A stretch of DNA of 64,000 nucleotides from the NCBI RefSeq assembly GCF_038051995.1, contig NZ_CP150290.1:2904001-2968000 (forward strand). Reading direction: 5' to 3'. The notes below the pieces were generated by a model. It made no database searches, was not told the DNA's origin, and saw nothing but the letters and a program-made list of their open reading frames with translations. This DNA comes from Paenibacillus sp. FSL H8-0537. Lineage in GTDB: Bacteria; Bacillota; Bacilli; Paenibacillales; Paenibacillaceae. Positions 42,293 through 51,170 of this stretch are shown here, piece after piece; the stretch's first letter is position 1, and each line of letters opens with the position of its first letter. The translations under genes and the position numbers were made by a program.

Positions 42293-42445
42293 ATGGACCT
42301 CAGATTCATGGACAATGACCTAATGGATAGTAAAAAGCGGCGTATGACTAGAAGCAGGAACGGCAATAGAGGAGAGATGCCGATCGAGGACGCGTTGCTT
42401 TCCACAAAGAGCGCGGGACAGTGTGCGCAGGCCGTGCCGCAATAG
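42293..42445 (+). CDS. Possible small basic peptide
   Basis: A 50-codon frame whose middle reads MDSKKRRMTRSRNGNRG, echoing the basic tails of the nearby transferases, and ending SAGQCAQAVPQ. There is no good ribosome site, and the frame may be chance in the divergent promoter region. Recorded because its composition matches the locus. Confidence 0.2.
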   Translation: MDLRFMDNDLMDSKKRRMTRSRNGNRGEMPIEDALLSTKSAGQCAQAVPQ

Positions 42446-42505
42446 AGGCTTGCTGCATAAGAAATAATAGATGGACAACTTGCGAAAAAGAAGGGGGAGG
42501 GAGCG

Positions 42506-43276
42506 ATGGTGGCTATGACAAGACAGCAATTTATTGCGGCATTGGTGCCTGCCGTCCTACAAGTACGTCGCGAGGGCTCGCCGATGCTGCCTTCTGTACG
42601 GCTGGCGCAATATATTTTGGAAACCGGAGGTGTCATTCATTCCTGGTACAATTTAGGGGGCATTAAAGTAGGAGGAGCTTCGCCGAATGCCTACTGGCAG
42701 GGGCAAGCCGTCGTTAAAGGAACATGGGAGCATATCGATGGCCGAAATATAAATACGAGCGCGGCCTTTCGCGCATACAGCAGCGTGTATCATTTTATGA
42801 AGGATCAGGATCTGCTGTTTATGAAAACGCGATATGATCGGGTGAGGCTTGCGAAGACGCCAGAGGAACAGGCGCAAATGCTGCTGACCTGCGGCTATGC
42901 AACCGATCCGGCTTATGCGGCCAAGCTGATTGCTATCATAAATAGCAATGGGCTGAGGCAATATGATGATCAGGCTTCGGCAGCTGTAAAGACGACGGTG
43001 TTTCAGGGAGCGAAGACGGTTCCAATTTTACAAAATGGGATGGTGGAGGTAATTGGCTACGAGCGTAGCGGCACCGTATGGGTGCCAGCGAGAGCTCTTG
43101 GCAGTCGCCTCGGCGGGAAAATTGGCTGGACGGGTTCAAAAGTAACGGTAAATAGCCAGGAGCTGGAGTCGCTGCTGGATGAAGGAACGGGGTATGTAAC
43201 GATGCGTGCGCTGGCTGCTTCCATGAATAAAAAAATCGAATGGGAGCAAAGCACACGCACCGTGACGATTATATAA
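42506..43276 (+). CDS. Glucosaminidase-domain protein with C-terminal copper-amine-oxidase-like stalk domain
   Basis: 256 residues. Residues about 5-150 form a FlgJ/LytG-like N-acetylglucosaminidase domain: the catalytic Glu is in YILETGG and YNLGGIKVG is the standard following motif. Residues about 175-256 resemble the copper-amine-oxidase-like N-domain (PF07833; VWVPARALGSRLGGKI, YVTMRALAASM), a common binding module in Paenibacillus. No signal peptide is visible, so it is either mother-cell made or exported by another route. GGGGGAGGGA precedes ATG 42506. Confidence 0.88.
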   Translation: MVAMTRQQFIAALVPAVLQVRREGSPMLPSVRLAQYILETGGVIHSWYNLGGIKVGGASPNAYWQGQAVVKGTWEHIDGRNINTSAAFRAYSSVYHFMKDQDLLFMKTRYDRVRLAKTPEEQAQMLLTCGYATDPAYAAKLIAIINSNGLRQYDDQASAAVKTTVFQGAKTVPILQNGMVEVIGYERSGTVWVPARALGSRLGGKIGWTGSKVTVNSQELESLLDEGTGYVTMRALAASMNKKIEWEQSTRTVTII

Positions 43277-43287
43277 GGGCGAGGCAG

Positions 43288-43446
43288 CTATTTTTTGCGC
43301 TGGGAGGCTGCCCAGAAAGCAAGCACAATCAGCGGAATCGTTATAAACCAAGGAATGTGAATGGCTCTGCCAGCAACAAAAGCGAAAATAAACAACAGCA
43401 CGAAGCCGATTATAATATACAGACAGCCTCTTCCGAAAGTATTCAT
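43288..43446 (-). CDS. Small membrane protein, 52 residues
   Basis: ATG 43446 has GGAGGT nine bases upstream. The peptide has two hydrophobic segments (YIIIGFVLLFIFAFVAG and PWFITIPLIVLAFWAA) and a basic end (SQRKK). I do not recognise a family, but the ribosome site and two-helix layout support a real gene. It is convergent with the glucosaminidase gene and downstream of the nitroreductase gene on the same strand. Confidence 0.6.
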   Translation of the reverse strand: MNTFGRGCLYIIIGFVLLFIFAFVAGRAIHIPWFITIPLIVLAFWAASQRKK

Positions 43447-43544
43447 AAAACTGCGCACCTCCTACCATAAGGAACTCATCCCTTATCATACGAAGCAGTC
43501 TTTAGCTGGTTGCATGAAAAATAGGAGCTGCGCGAAATTATGCG

Positions 43545-44111
43545 TTACAGCCAGGTCGTTTTCTCGGAATAAGGCTTGCGTGCAGTCGCAGGCGCTTCTC
43601 CTTGCGGATAGCCGATGAAGACGGTGCCAATTATTTTTTTGCCCACTGGGGCTCCGATAAACTCAAACATCCGCTCGTCATGAACGAGGCCGATGCCGCG
43701 TGTACGCCATACAAGCCCAAGTCCCAGCGTTTCGGCGGTCAGCCACATAGAGTGAATGGCGCAGGCTGCAGCATATTCATTGTCCTTGGAGGAGGCTTCG
43801 TCTCCTTCAACGATATCGGCCGTTACGACGATGGCAAGCGGCGTCGTTTCCAGCACTTTAATAGATTCTTTTACTAAATGCGGCTTGGTAGGGAAACGCT
43901 CCTCCAGATAGGTGCGCGCCAATTGCTCATAACGCTGCTTCGCTTCGCCGCGAACGACATAAAAATGCCAAGGCTCCCGCAGGCGGTCGTTAGGAGCGAG
44001 CGTTGCAGCTTCCAGCAAAGCGGCAATTTTCTCTTCCTCTACCTCCTGCGGCAAATAATTGCGAACTGCGCGTCTTTGTTTCAAAGCATCAAGCAAGGTA
44101 AGGGTAGTCAT
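43545..44111 (-). CDS. Nitroreductase family protein
   Basis: 188 residues. LDALKQRRAVRNYLPQEVEE (FMN-binding Arg/Arg), APNDRLREPWHFYVV and LGLVWRTRGIG with the C-terminal GYPQGEAPA are family landmarks. An FMN-dependent NAD(P)H oxidoreductase. ATG 44111 follows AAGGAG; the open frame upstream to 44255 lacks a site. The substrate is unknown; quinones or nitro-compounds are common. Confidence 0.92.
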   Translation of the reverse strand: MTTLTLLDALKQRRAVRNYLPQEVEEEKIAALLEAATLAPNDRLREPWHFYVVRGEAKQRYEQLARTYLEERFPTKPHLVKESIKVLETTPLAIVVTADIVEGDEASSKDNEYAAACAIHSMWLTAETLGLGLVWRTRGIGLVHDERMFEFIGAPVGKKIIGTVFIGYPQGEAPATARKPYSEKTTWL

Positions 44112-44318
44112 TATTATCTCTCTCCTTCTATATGGTGCTACAGCATCATCTTCGTATAGCAGGCTGATCCGTTCTCTATAACTATACAGCGGAATAAGCG
44201 ATGTGGAAAGGCTGAAACGGTTCTCGCTGCAAGATCCGCCTTCCGCATCATTCATTTTTCCATCTGCTGGAGTTGGGATATAATAGGGATAGAGTTACAT
44301 AAGAAGGGGTTGAACATA

Positions 44319-44888
44319 ATGGGGAGAGCATTTGAAAAATTATTGCCGGAGCATGAGGAGTTTATCGGGCTGCAGCATATGTTTTTTGTAGGATCGGCTC
44401 CGCTGACGGCGGAGGGCCATGTGAATATATCTCCGAAAGGCTACGATACATTTCGCATATTGTCGAACCAGGAGGTCGCGTATCTCGATTTGACGGGGAG
44501 CGGCAATGAAACGAGTGCGCATGTGCTGGAAAATGGCAGGATGACGATTATGTTTGTAGCCATGGAGGGAAAGCCCGTTATTATGCGGCTATTTGGCACA
44601 GGAAATGTTATATTGCCAGGAACCGAGCGCTGGAATGAGCTGATTGGAAGGTTTGAGCTGCTGCCAGGCGCTAGGCAAATGATTGTGCTAAATATTCATA
44701 AGGTGACGACAGCGTGCGGTTTCAGCATCCCGTTTTATGACTATCAGGGCGAGCGGGAACAACTGAAGGATTGGGCGGAGAATATAGGTGATCAGAAGCT
44801 TGCAGTCTATCAAAATGAAAAAAACAGCTACAGCCTCGATCGGCTGCCTACCCCGCTTGGCATTCAGAGGCAGACAACCGAATCGTAA
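44319..44888 (+). CDS. Pyridoxamine 5'-phosphate oxidase family (FMN-binding split barrel) protein
   Basis: 189 residues. FVGSAPLTAEGHVNISPKGYDTF and ETSAHVLENGRMTIMFVAMEG are typical of the PNPOx-like group often annotated as general stress or flavin-binding proteins. ATG 44319 is nine bases after AAGGGG; TTG 44310 is in that spacing. Probably binds FMN or F420-like cofactor; it lacks clear PdxH substrate residues, so it is not the vitamin B6 enzyme. Confidence 0.86.
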   Translation: MGRAFEKLLPEHEEFIGLQHMFFVGSAPLTAEGHVNISPKGYDTFRILSNQEVAYLDLTGSGNETSAHVLENGRMTIMFVAMEGKPVIMRLFGTGNVILPGTERWNELIGRFELLPGARQMIVLNIHKVTTACGFSIPFYDYQGEREQLKDWAENIGDQKLAVYQNEKNSYSLDRLPTPLGIQRQTTES

Positions 44889-44931
44889 GCGGCAAGCTGC
44901 CTGCTTGTTCATTCGTTATTGATTCACTCAC

Positions 44932-46017
44932 TCATTCATTCGTATAAAGATTGTAACGGGAAAAAAGCTTCCAAATCAGCTCTCTGCGGCTGGATACTTC
45001 CGTTTTGGCAAAAATAGATTTGAGATGGTCCTGCACCGTATACGAGGAAATATGCAGGGAACTGGCCAGTTCCTTCGTGGATAGGCCTCGCCATAACCGT
45101 TCGACCAGCTGCTTCTCGCGCGAGGTCAGCGCATAAGCCTCGGCAATGATTGGCAAAATATCGCCGGGCTTCGCAAGCTCGAACCAAACGGCAAGCTGAA
45201 CCGAGCGATCAGCAGTCTGGAGCTTGCTTGCCCGCAGCGATAAGTAGGGGCCATCAGGAATCCGGATACATACTTTTGCAGCGTTCTGTAGCTGCTTGTC
45301 CGCGGCATTGGCAGCCAAAGCTCGCGAGCATACAGCGCGGACCGGTCTAGGCAGAGTCTGCTCATCGATATACTCCCACTCGCGGAGCTCCGACAGCCAG
45401 CTGTTTGCAGCGTCATTGCTTGATAGTGGCAGCAGCTGCTCGGACAATATTAGAATACCTGGATCGTCATGAAAGGCGGCGCCCTCGCTACCTGGCAGCA
45501 GCAAGCTGGCTTTTTTCAAGGTGCGGGCCATGCTTGGCACTAAGGAAGCGATATATAAGCGCTCCTCTTCTTGAAAAAACGGCTCACTGAGCAGCCGAAA
45601 TAACGTCAAATACCCCCAGCAAGCTCCATCCACCGTAAGTGCTGCACGAAGCTCATCTCCAAAGCCGGCAGGCTGCAGCACCTTCATAGATTTGAGGCTT
45701 CGGCTTAAATCGCCCTCGGTTGCACCGCTTAATGTTGCAACAGGCTCCGCAAGCTTGGCAAGCTCCTCATACGAGTTGAAATCTTCCCTTAAATATTCAT
45801 ATTCAAACAATAGATGATGAATGGCCTCTACGCCTTCCTCCGTAACTGCGCCAGTAGACAGCATCGTATGCGGATCGACAAGCGTACAGCATGCGGCTGC
45901 AAAAGGCATCGTCGTTCGCAGCTCTGCAAGCAGCCTCTCTCTGTATTCGCTGGAGCGAAGGTTAGCTTCTTCTAATTTGGCGAGCTGTTTCCGTACACTT
46001 TCTCTTTGCTTGTTCAT
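44932..46017 (-). CDS. LuxR family transcriptional regulator
   Basis: 361 residues. The C-terminal HTH at about 295-350 reads LTSREKQLVERLWRGLSTKE and HISSYTVQDHLKSIFAKTEV. The N-terminal 280 residues look like a GAF-type sensor but I see no exact match. ATG 46017 follows AGGAGAG. It diverges from the methyltransferase-saccharopine-dehydrogenase pair, its likely target. Confidence 0.9.
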   Translation of the reverse strand: MNKQRESVRKQLAKLEEANLRSSEYRERLLAELRTTMPFAAACCTLVDPHTMLSTGAVTEEGVEAIHHLLFEYEYLREDFNSYEELAKLAEPVATLSGATEGDLSRSLKSMKVLQPAGFGDELRAALTVDGACWGYLTLFRLLSEPFFQEEERLYIASLVPSMARTLKKASLLLPGSEGAAFHDDPGILILSEQLLPLSSNDAANSWLSELREWEYIDEQTLPRPVRAVCSRALAANAADKQLQNAAKVCIRIPDGPYLSLRASKLQTADRSVQLAVWFELAKPGDILPIIAEAYALTSREKQLVERLWRGLSTKELASSLHISSYTVQDHLKSIFAKTEVSSRRELIWKLFSRYNLYTNE

Positions 46018-46165
46018 TCCAGCTCTCCTGATTACCCACATTTATGGGATAGTGATTTTGAGGCGGCCCGATATAATTAACATTAATTACAGCTTACATT
46101 TTACAGAATACCCGCCGAATTGAAAAGAGCGAACCATATACATAGTTGAAGGGAGAGCTGTACCG

Positions 46166-46918
46166 ATGAATGAGAAGCAGCAGCAGAAGGCGATGAGTTG
46201 GAATGATCCCCAAGTGGAGGGATACGGACGAACGATTTCTTTGAAAATACCAGGCTATTTTATGCTATATGATATGACGGACCGTTTAATGAACGCGATG
46301 CTTGGCCCTGAAAGGGAACAGGACATATTAGTCGTTGGTGCAGGCGGCGGGCAGGAGATTGTGACGCTTGGCGGTGCGCATCCAGCGTGGAGCTTTACCG
46401 GGGTTGATCCGTCTGCGCGCATGCTGGCTATAGCAGAGCAGCGCATCCTGATGGAGCGATTGGAAGCGGGAGTAACGCTGCACGAGGGAACGGCAGACGA
46501 GCTGCCGAAGGACAAGCTGTACGATGCAGCGACTTCCCTGCTGGTACTGCATTTTATAAAGGGGCTTGATCAGAAAAGGGAGCTGCTGCGCAGTATAGCC
46601 GAACGTTTGAAGCCGGGAGCACCGTTATTTATTGCTGCAATAAGCTGTGATCGTCAGGAAGAAGCTTTTGCCGTCCAAATGAGCGCTTGGCAAAGCCACA
46701 TGCTGGATAATGGCATTCCGCTTGAGGATTGGGAGCGATTTGCCGCCTCTCTCGGTGCCGAATCAGATCCCGTGCCGCCAGAGCAGGTGGAAGAGCTGCT
46801 TCGGGAAGCAGGCTTTAGCCATATTTCAAAATTTTTCGGTTCCTACCTTATTACAGGATGGTTTGCTGTCAAAGCAGATGAGCAGCACAACATAGAAGAG
46901 AAGAGGCAGGACAAATGA
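46166..46918 (+). CDS. Class I SAM methyltransferase
   Basis: 250 residues. ILVVGAGGGQEIVTLG is motif I and WSFTGVDPSARMLAIAE motif II. It resembles methyltransferase 12/25 small-molecule enzymes. ATGA overlap with the next gene. The substrate is unknown; coupling to a saccharopine-dehydrogenase-like reductase hints at a two-step modification. Confidence 0.88.
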   Translation: MNEKQQQKAMSWNDPQVEGYGRTISLKIPGYFMLYDMTDRLMNAMLGPEREQDILVVGAGGGQEIVTLGGAHPAWSFTGVDPSARMLAIAEQRILMERLEAGVTLHEGTADELPKDKLYDAATSLLVLHFIKGLDQKRELLRSIAERLKPGAPLFIAAISCDRQEEAFAVQMSAWQSHMLDNGIPLEDWERFAASLGAESDPVPPEQVEELLREAGFSHISKFFGSYLITGWFAVKADEQHNIEEKRQDK

Positions 46919-48027
46919 AACAAGACATCGTTGTTATAGGCGGCTACGGCCATGTGGGCGGAGATATAAGCAAGCAGCTCGGAGCAAATTTTCCAGGAAA
47001 AGTGTATGCGGCGGGCAGAAGCCTAGAGCGAGCGAAGCAATTCGCGGACCAAACGGGCGGCCAGGTGAAACCAATGGCATTTAATTTAACCAACTGGAAG
47101 CAAGAGATGGATTTCGAACGAGTGAAGCTCGTTGTCATGTGCATGGATCAGACGGATGATGCTTTTGTACAGGCTTGTCTGCGGAGTGGAACGCATTATG
47201 TGGATATTTCAGCGTATGGTCCTTTCCTGACCAGCTTAGAGAAGCATACAGAGGAAGCTGCACAGGCACAGGCGACAGCTGTGCTGAGTGTCGGGCTAGC
47301 GCCAGGGGTAACGAATTTGCTTGCTCGCAAGGCGCAGCAGGAGCTGGATCAGCTGGATAGCGTAGATATCGCGATTATGCTTGGACTCGGCGATCAGCAT
47401 GGCAAGGCGGCGATAGAGTGGACGGTAGACAGCATTGGCCGTGCATTTTCCATTGTTGAAAATGGCGGGGTCACGCAGACGGTCAGCTTTAGCGGCGGCA
47501 AACGCACCGACTTTGGCAAGGAGCTGGGCAGCCGCATGGCTTACCGTTTCCCGTTCTCCGATCAGCAGTCGCTGCCAAGAACGCTGAAAGTGCCGACCGT
47601 ATCGACAAGGCTCTGCTTCGATTCAGGTGTGGTGACCCGCTTGGTCGCATGGATACGCGCAACGGGATTATTCCGGCTGCTGAAGGTTAAATGGATTCGC
47701 TCTGCCGCTGTGAGCAGCTTTGGGATGATGCGATTTGGCTCAGACGGCTATGCGGTTAAAGTAGATGGCTGGGGAATGAAAAATGCTGCGAAGAAGCATG
47801 TTCAATATTTGGTGGACGGTTCCCATGAGGCGGCAGCGACCGCTAAAGTGGCGACCGCTGTTGCCACCGCTGTGTATGAAGGCGGCCTTCCAGGCGGTGT
47901 ATTCCATACGGAGCAGCTATTTGAGCTGGTGAAGAGCGGCAAAGGCAAAATTGCCCTGCAAGCCGCTGCGGGCATTACGAAACGACCGCAGATCATTGAA
48001 GGCTTGAGATATGACAGCTGGGAGTAA
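46915..48027 (+). CDS. Saccharopine dehydrogenase NADP-binding domain protein
   Basis: 370 residues. VIGGYGHVGGDISKQL (about 5-20) is the Rossmann fold, followed by HYVDISAYGPF and VLSVGLAPGVTNLLARKAQQ typical of saccharopine-reductase-like enzymes. Coupled by a 4-base overlap to the methyltransferase. It is probably a small-molecule reductase rather than a true lysine pathway enzyme. Confidence 0.88.
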   Translation: MKQDIVVIGGYGHVGGDISKQLGANFPGKVYAAGRSLERAKQFADQTGGQVKPMAFNLTNWKQEMDFERVKLVVMCMDQTDDAFVQACLRSGTHYVDISAYGPFLTSLEKHTEEAAQAQATAVLSVGLAPGVTNLLARKAQQELDQLDSVDIAIMLGLGDQHGKAAIEWTVDSIGRAFSIVENGGVTQTVSFSGGKRTDFGKELGSRMAYRFPFSDQQSLPRTLKVPTVSTRLCFDSGVVTRLVAWIRATGLFRLLKVKWIRSAAVSSFGMMRFGSDGYAVKVDGWGMKNAAKKHVQYLVDGSHEAAATAKVATAVATAVYEGGLPGGVFHTEQLFELVKSGKGKIALQAAAGITKRPQIIEGLRYDSWE

Positions 48028-48049
48028 GGCTGGCCCGATATCACGGTCG

Positions 48050-48787
48050 TTATAATGAGTTCAAGCCCAAACGGCGGATCATATCGGCTTGTTGTCCGCT
48101 GATGACCTGCAGCCCAGATTTTTCGGCTGCTGTTTCTGTTGCGCTAGCTTGGGTTCGTTTAGTGCTGGCAGAGGTTGATGGCTTTGCTTGCTTTTTGCTT
48201 TTAGCAGCCGTTGTTGAGAAAGGCGTGTAACCGCGAGCATGCATTTTGCCGATTTTATAGCCTTTGGCGAGCGCAAGCTCGGTAGGGCCTAGCTGCTGCT
48301 CCTGCTCAAGCAATCTTGCTAAAATTAACGCAGCCGCTCTCGCATCATCAAGCGCATCATGGTGATTTAACGGAATTTGATAATGACTAGCTAACACGTT
48401 CAAACGATAGGAAAGCATGTTCGGCAGCAGTTTTTTGCTAAGCTGATAGGTGCAATAATAATGAAAGGCCGGATAAGTCAGGGCCGCATCATCTAGGCAA
48501 TAACGCAGGACGCTCATATCAAAGGAAGCATTATGCGCGACTACCTGCTTATTTTTTAATAATGGCGCAAGTATAGGCCATAGCTCGGAAAAAGTAGGGC
48601 TGTCCGCCACCATAGCCGGAGTGATGCCGTGAATTTCGATGTTCATCCGGTCAAAATGCTGCTGCGGATTAATGAGCCAAACCTGCTCGAAAACGATTTT
48701 TCCGCCCTGCACCTCGACGATGCCGACCGCGCAGGCGCTGGAGCGATTGGAGTTGGCGGTTTCAAAGTCAATTGCCACAAAGTCCAT
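48050..48787 (-). CDS. DnaQ-like 3'-5' exonuclease
   Basis: 245 residues. FVAIDFETANSNRSSACAVG is Exo I (DFE), VAHNASFDMSVLRYCLDD Exo II, and LNHHDALDDARAAALI Exo III (HxAxxD), so the active site is complete. The last 70 residues are a Lys/Ser/Thr-rich linker (KSKKQAKPSTSAST) and a short C-terminal piece VISGQQADMIRRLGLNSL. AAAGGGGATGCACC precedes the start. It may proofread or trim DNA/RNA ends. Confidence 0.92.
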   Translation of the reverse strand: MDFVAIDFETANSNRSSACAVGIVEVQGGKIVFEQVWLINPQQHFDRMNIEIHGITPAMVADSPTFSELWPILAPLLKNKQVVAHNASFDMSVLRYCLDDAALTYPAFHYYCTYQLSKKLLPNMLSYRLNVLASHYQIPLNHHDALDDARAAALILARLLEQEQQLGPTELALAKGYKIGKMHARGYTPFSTTAAKSKKQAKPSTSASTKRTQASATETAAEKSGLQVISGQQADMIRRLGLNSL

Positions 48788-48833
48788 GGTGCATCCCCTT
48801 TAAATTGGTGTAAGTTTTTTAATTCTTACTTTG

Positions 48834-49007
48834 AATTATACAGGATGTCCGCAGCCTTTTGGCCATCTTCCAACCTTTTTCTTGTCGTGAAGGTATAAAC
48901 ATCCGCAAAACGGACAAAATAAAATTATCGGCGTCGCAAGATGTCGTAGACAACCGCGGAGAAGACTTACGTTCCCCATAAGCTCTTCGTCCGGTTTCTC
49001 CTCTCCC
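48834..49007 (-). CDS. Possible small zinc-ribbon protein
   Basis: A frame of about 57 codons from ATG near 49007 reads MGEEKPDEELMGNVSLL and later ILFCPFCGCLYLHDKKK and KGCGHPV, with CPFCG and CGH as possible zinc ligands. There is no clear ribosome site. It ends 47 bases before the exonuclease start on the same strand. Read as a candidate only. Confidence 0.3.
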
Positions 49008-49012
49008 ATGAA

Positions 49013-49044
49013 TAGAGCGTCCCGAAAGGGGCGCTCGATTTTTT
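49013..49044 (+). terminator. Plus-strand terminator-like hairpin
   Basis: GAGCG-T-CCC-GAAA-GGG-G-CGCTC followed by GATTTTTTTG. It points the wrong way to end the minus-strand genes on either side; no plus-strand gene precedes it. Confidence 0.5.
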
Positions 49045-49050
49045 TGTGTT

Positions 49051-49716
49051 TTATTTTACAGAAGCATCCTGCGCAATAAACCATACACCTGTTTCCTGCG
49101 AGGATTTAACGGTGTATACAATGCCATTGCGCTCAGTAGATTTATTTAAGTTATACATATCAACATTGCTGTCCATCATGCCCAGCTCCTCAAAAATATT
49201 TCCGCTTTCATTGGTTTCCAGATCAGGATTAGTTGCCCCGATTAAAGCTCCGAATGACAAAATCAAATTAGCGCCCGATTGAGCAGTTCCATCACCAGAA
49301 CCCATAATAAGAAGCTCTTTAATAGCTCCTGTATCTTTATTTACAAACCCATTAAGGTAGATGGAGTCTGTGAGCTGATGCTGAAAGCCGGAACCTTCTA
49401 TTTTCAAAGACTTAACGGTAAACTTGGCTCCGAGCGCCTCTGATGCTTTATTGAAAGCTTTACGGAAGCTCTCTACATCTTGAGCCACGACACCTTCAGC
49501 CTTTGCCTTTTCGGTCTTAGAAGTTTCTTCCTTCTTAGAGTCTGCTGCATTGCTCGCTGTTTCAGATGCGGTTTTGGTTTCATTTTTGGAACTTTCTGCG
49601 TTTGTGGCGGCTGGAGTATTGCTTGTATCTTTATTCAAATTACCTACAGTTCCTACGAATAGGACGATGATTACCCAGAACCACCATTTTTTATAAATCG
49701 GTTTTCTTTGCTGCAT
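49051..49716 (-). CDS. Single-pass membrane-anchored protein of unknown function
   Basis: 221 residues. A short basic start (QQRKPIYKKWW), one membrane helix (FWVIIVLFVGTVGN), a Ser/Thr/Lys/Glu-rich linker, then an extracellular domain from about 75 (VESFRKAFNKASEALGAKF, IYLNGFVNKDTGAIKELLIM). ATG 49716 is eight bases after GGGGG. Part of a minus-strand run of four envelope proteins. Family not recognised. Confidence 0.75.
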   Translation of the reverse strand: MQQRKPIYKKWWFWVIIVLFVGTVGNLNKDTSNTPAATNAESSKNETKTASETASNAADSKKEETSKTEKAKAEGVVAQDVESFRKAFNKASEALGAKFTVKSLKIEGSGFQHQLTDSIYLNGFVNKDTGAIKELLIMGSGDGTAQSGANLILSFGALIGATNPDLETNESGNIFEELGMMDSNVDMYNLNKSTERNGIVYTVKSSQETGVWFIAQDASVK

Positions 49717-49754
49717 GTTCATATCCCCCTATGATCTCTCTATGCTCTGTGCAG

Positions 49755-49919
49755 CTATTCCGACTTGGACGATGTCTTTTCTAGCTGACTTTCATTGCTT
49801 TTCACCGAGGCGCTGCCTGCGGCATCCTCATCGCGCAGCTGGCCATTTACAAGACCGGCAAGCAGGATGACGGTGATTACCCAAAACAACCATTTTTTAT
49901 AAAACGGCTGGCTCTTCAT
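49755..49919 (-). CDS. Small membrane protein, paralogue of the 49 kb anchor
   Basis: 54 residues starting at ATG 49919, eight bases after AGGAG. KSQPFYKKWLFWVITVILLA closely matches the start of the neighbouring 221-residue protein, and a polar Glu/Ser/Lys tail follows, but the extracellular domain is absent. It looks like a truncated duplicate kept as a small protein, or the remnant of one. Confidence 0.6.
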   Translation of the reverse strand: MKSQPFYKKWLFWVITVILLAGLVNGQLRDEDAAGSASVKSNESQLEKTSSKSE

Positions 49920-49963
49920 TGTTCATGCTCCTATCGTATATTTGTGTATAAAATGATATAAAT

Positions 49964-50437
49964 TCAACTGTTTAACTGGAAGGTGACTTCCATCTTTTTC
50001 GAACCGGTTTGGGCTTCGCCTGTACTCGTTAATGCCATTTTACCGGTAGCGAGTTTAGAGGAAGCCTTCTCGTTCTTGACGACATCTACAAACACCGAAT
50101 TGACGATTTGCGATTTAGTAAGTGCGATTGAGCAGGCATGCTGCACAAGCTTTTTAAGCTCTTGTTGATTGGCAGTCAGCGTACTGAGCGTAACATGCCA
50201 AATACCAGAGTCATCCATATGTTCATCCGTTATTTCGTAAACAGGCAGTTGCACTTCTGGAGAAGGGGAAAAGGATGTCAGTTGCTCCGCACTCGTTGTT
50301 ATTGAAAGGGGAGCTGGCACCCCATCCGCTATTTGCTGATCTTTATTCCCTGTATAAATGATCCCAACCACACTGCCTGCCAAGAGAACGACAATGATAA
50401 ATCGGGTCTGATTGAACAACAGCTTTCTTCGTTTCAA
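49964..50437 (-). CDS. Membrane-anchored protein of unknown function
   Basis: 157 residues: a basic start (KRRKLLFNQTRF), a helix (IIVVLLAGSVVGIIYTG), a linker and a beta-rich domain (GIWHVTLSTLTANQQELKK, KMEVTFQLNS). TTG 50437 has TAGGAG nine bases upstream. Second-to-last gene of the four-gene envelope run. Unknown function. Confidence 0.7.
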   Translation of the reverse strand: MKRRKLLFNQTRFIIVVLLAGSVVGIIYTGNKDQQIADGVPAPLSITTSAEQLTSFSPSPEVQLPVYEITDEHMDDSGIWHVTLSTLTANQQELKKLVQHACSIALTKSQIVNSVFVDVVKNEKASSKLATGKMALTSTGEAQTGSKKMEVTFQLNS

Positions 50438-50461
50438 TTGTAACGACTCCTATACTAAAAA

Positions 50462-51019
50462 TTACTTGAATTGCTCGCGAACCCCTTCAAAAGCAGCTTT
50501 CATATCATCGCTAGCTGCGGTTGAAATGAATCCAAAGCTGAATTTATCTTCTATAATAAGGCCGATAAATTCTTTATCCCCGTCTCCTTTTACCAAAGTC
50601 AGGGTACCCTTCGTTCCGTCTTTTTCATAGTCGACCGTTTCCACAACTTTCGGATTCAAAAAATGATCCTTCTCATCAATAACCGCAGATGCGGCAAATA
50701 CAAATATGCTTTGAACATCAGGATGCATATGCTCCTGGGCAAATTTCTTTCTGGCTTCTACATCGGTTTCATTATAGTAGGAGTTAATATAACCAAGCGT
50801 AAGCTGCTCGCTTACGTTCAAGTCTTTTTCAGGCTCGGCGGTCGGTGCGGCAGTTGCCTCGGTTTCCGGTGAAGGAGATGCTGAGGTTTCAATCGTTGCC
50901 GAAGGGCTAGGTGATGCAGTAGAGACTTCTTCCGATGAGCATCCGCTCAGAACGCCAAGAGCGACCGCCGTTATTAGGCCATAACTGATCTTTTTGTAAA
51001 ATGTTTTTCTCGTTTGCAA
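50462..51019 (-). CDS. Lipoprotein of unknown function
   Basis: 185 residues with a lipoprotein signal: QTRKTFYKKISYGLITAVAL, lipobox LSGC with Cys27, then a Ser/Pro/Thr-rich linker and a small domain (LTLGYINSYYNETDVEARKK). TTG 51019 has GGGAG eight bases upstream. Heads the minus-strand run of envelope genes. The RKxFYKK start recurs in its neighbours. Confidence 0.8.
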   Translation of the reverse strand: MQTRKTFYKKISYGLITAVALGVLSGCSSEEVSTASPSPSATIETSASPSPETEATAAPTAEPEKDLNVSEQLTLGYINSYYNETDVEARKKFAQEHMHPDVQSIFVFAASAVIDEKDHFLNPKVVETVDYEKDGTKGTLTLVKGDGDKEFIGLIIEDKFSFGFISTAASDDMKAAFEGVREQFK

Positions 51020-51170
51020 TGTGTCCGCTCCCTTTATCGTTGTTTCGACACCAATATACTACAAAAGAGATGTTTTGGCGAGATGTGGAAGAGGAAGTAG
51101 AGAGTATAGTAGTTTTTATCAATCCACCTACTCTTCGCTTCCAGGTTTTACTCCCTGCACAAAGATAGTT

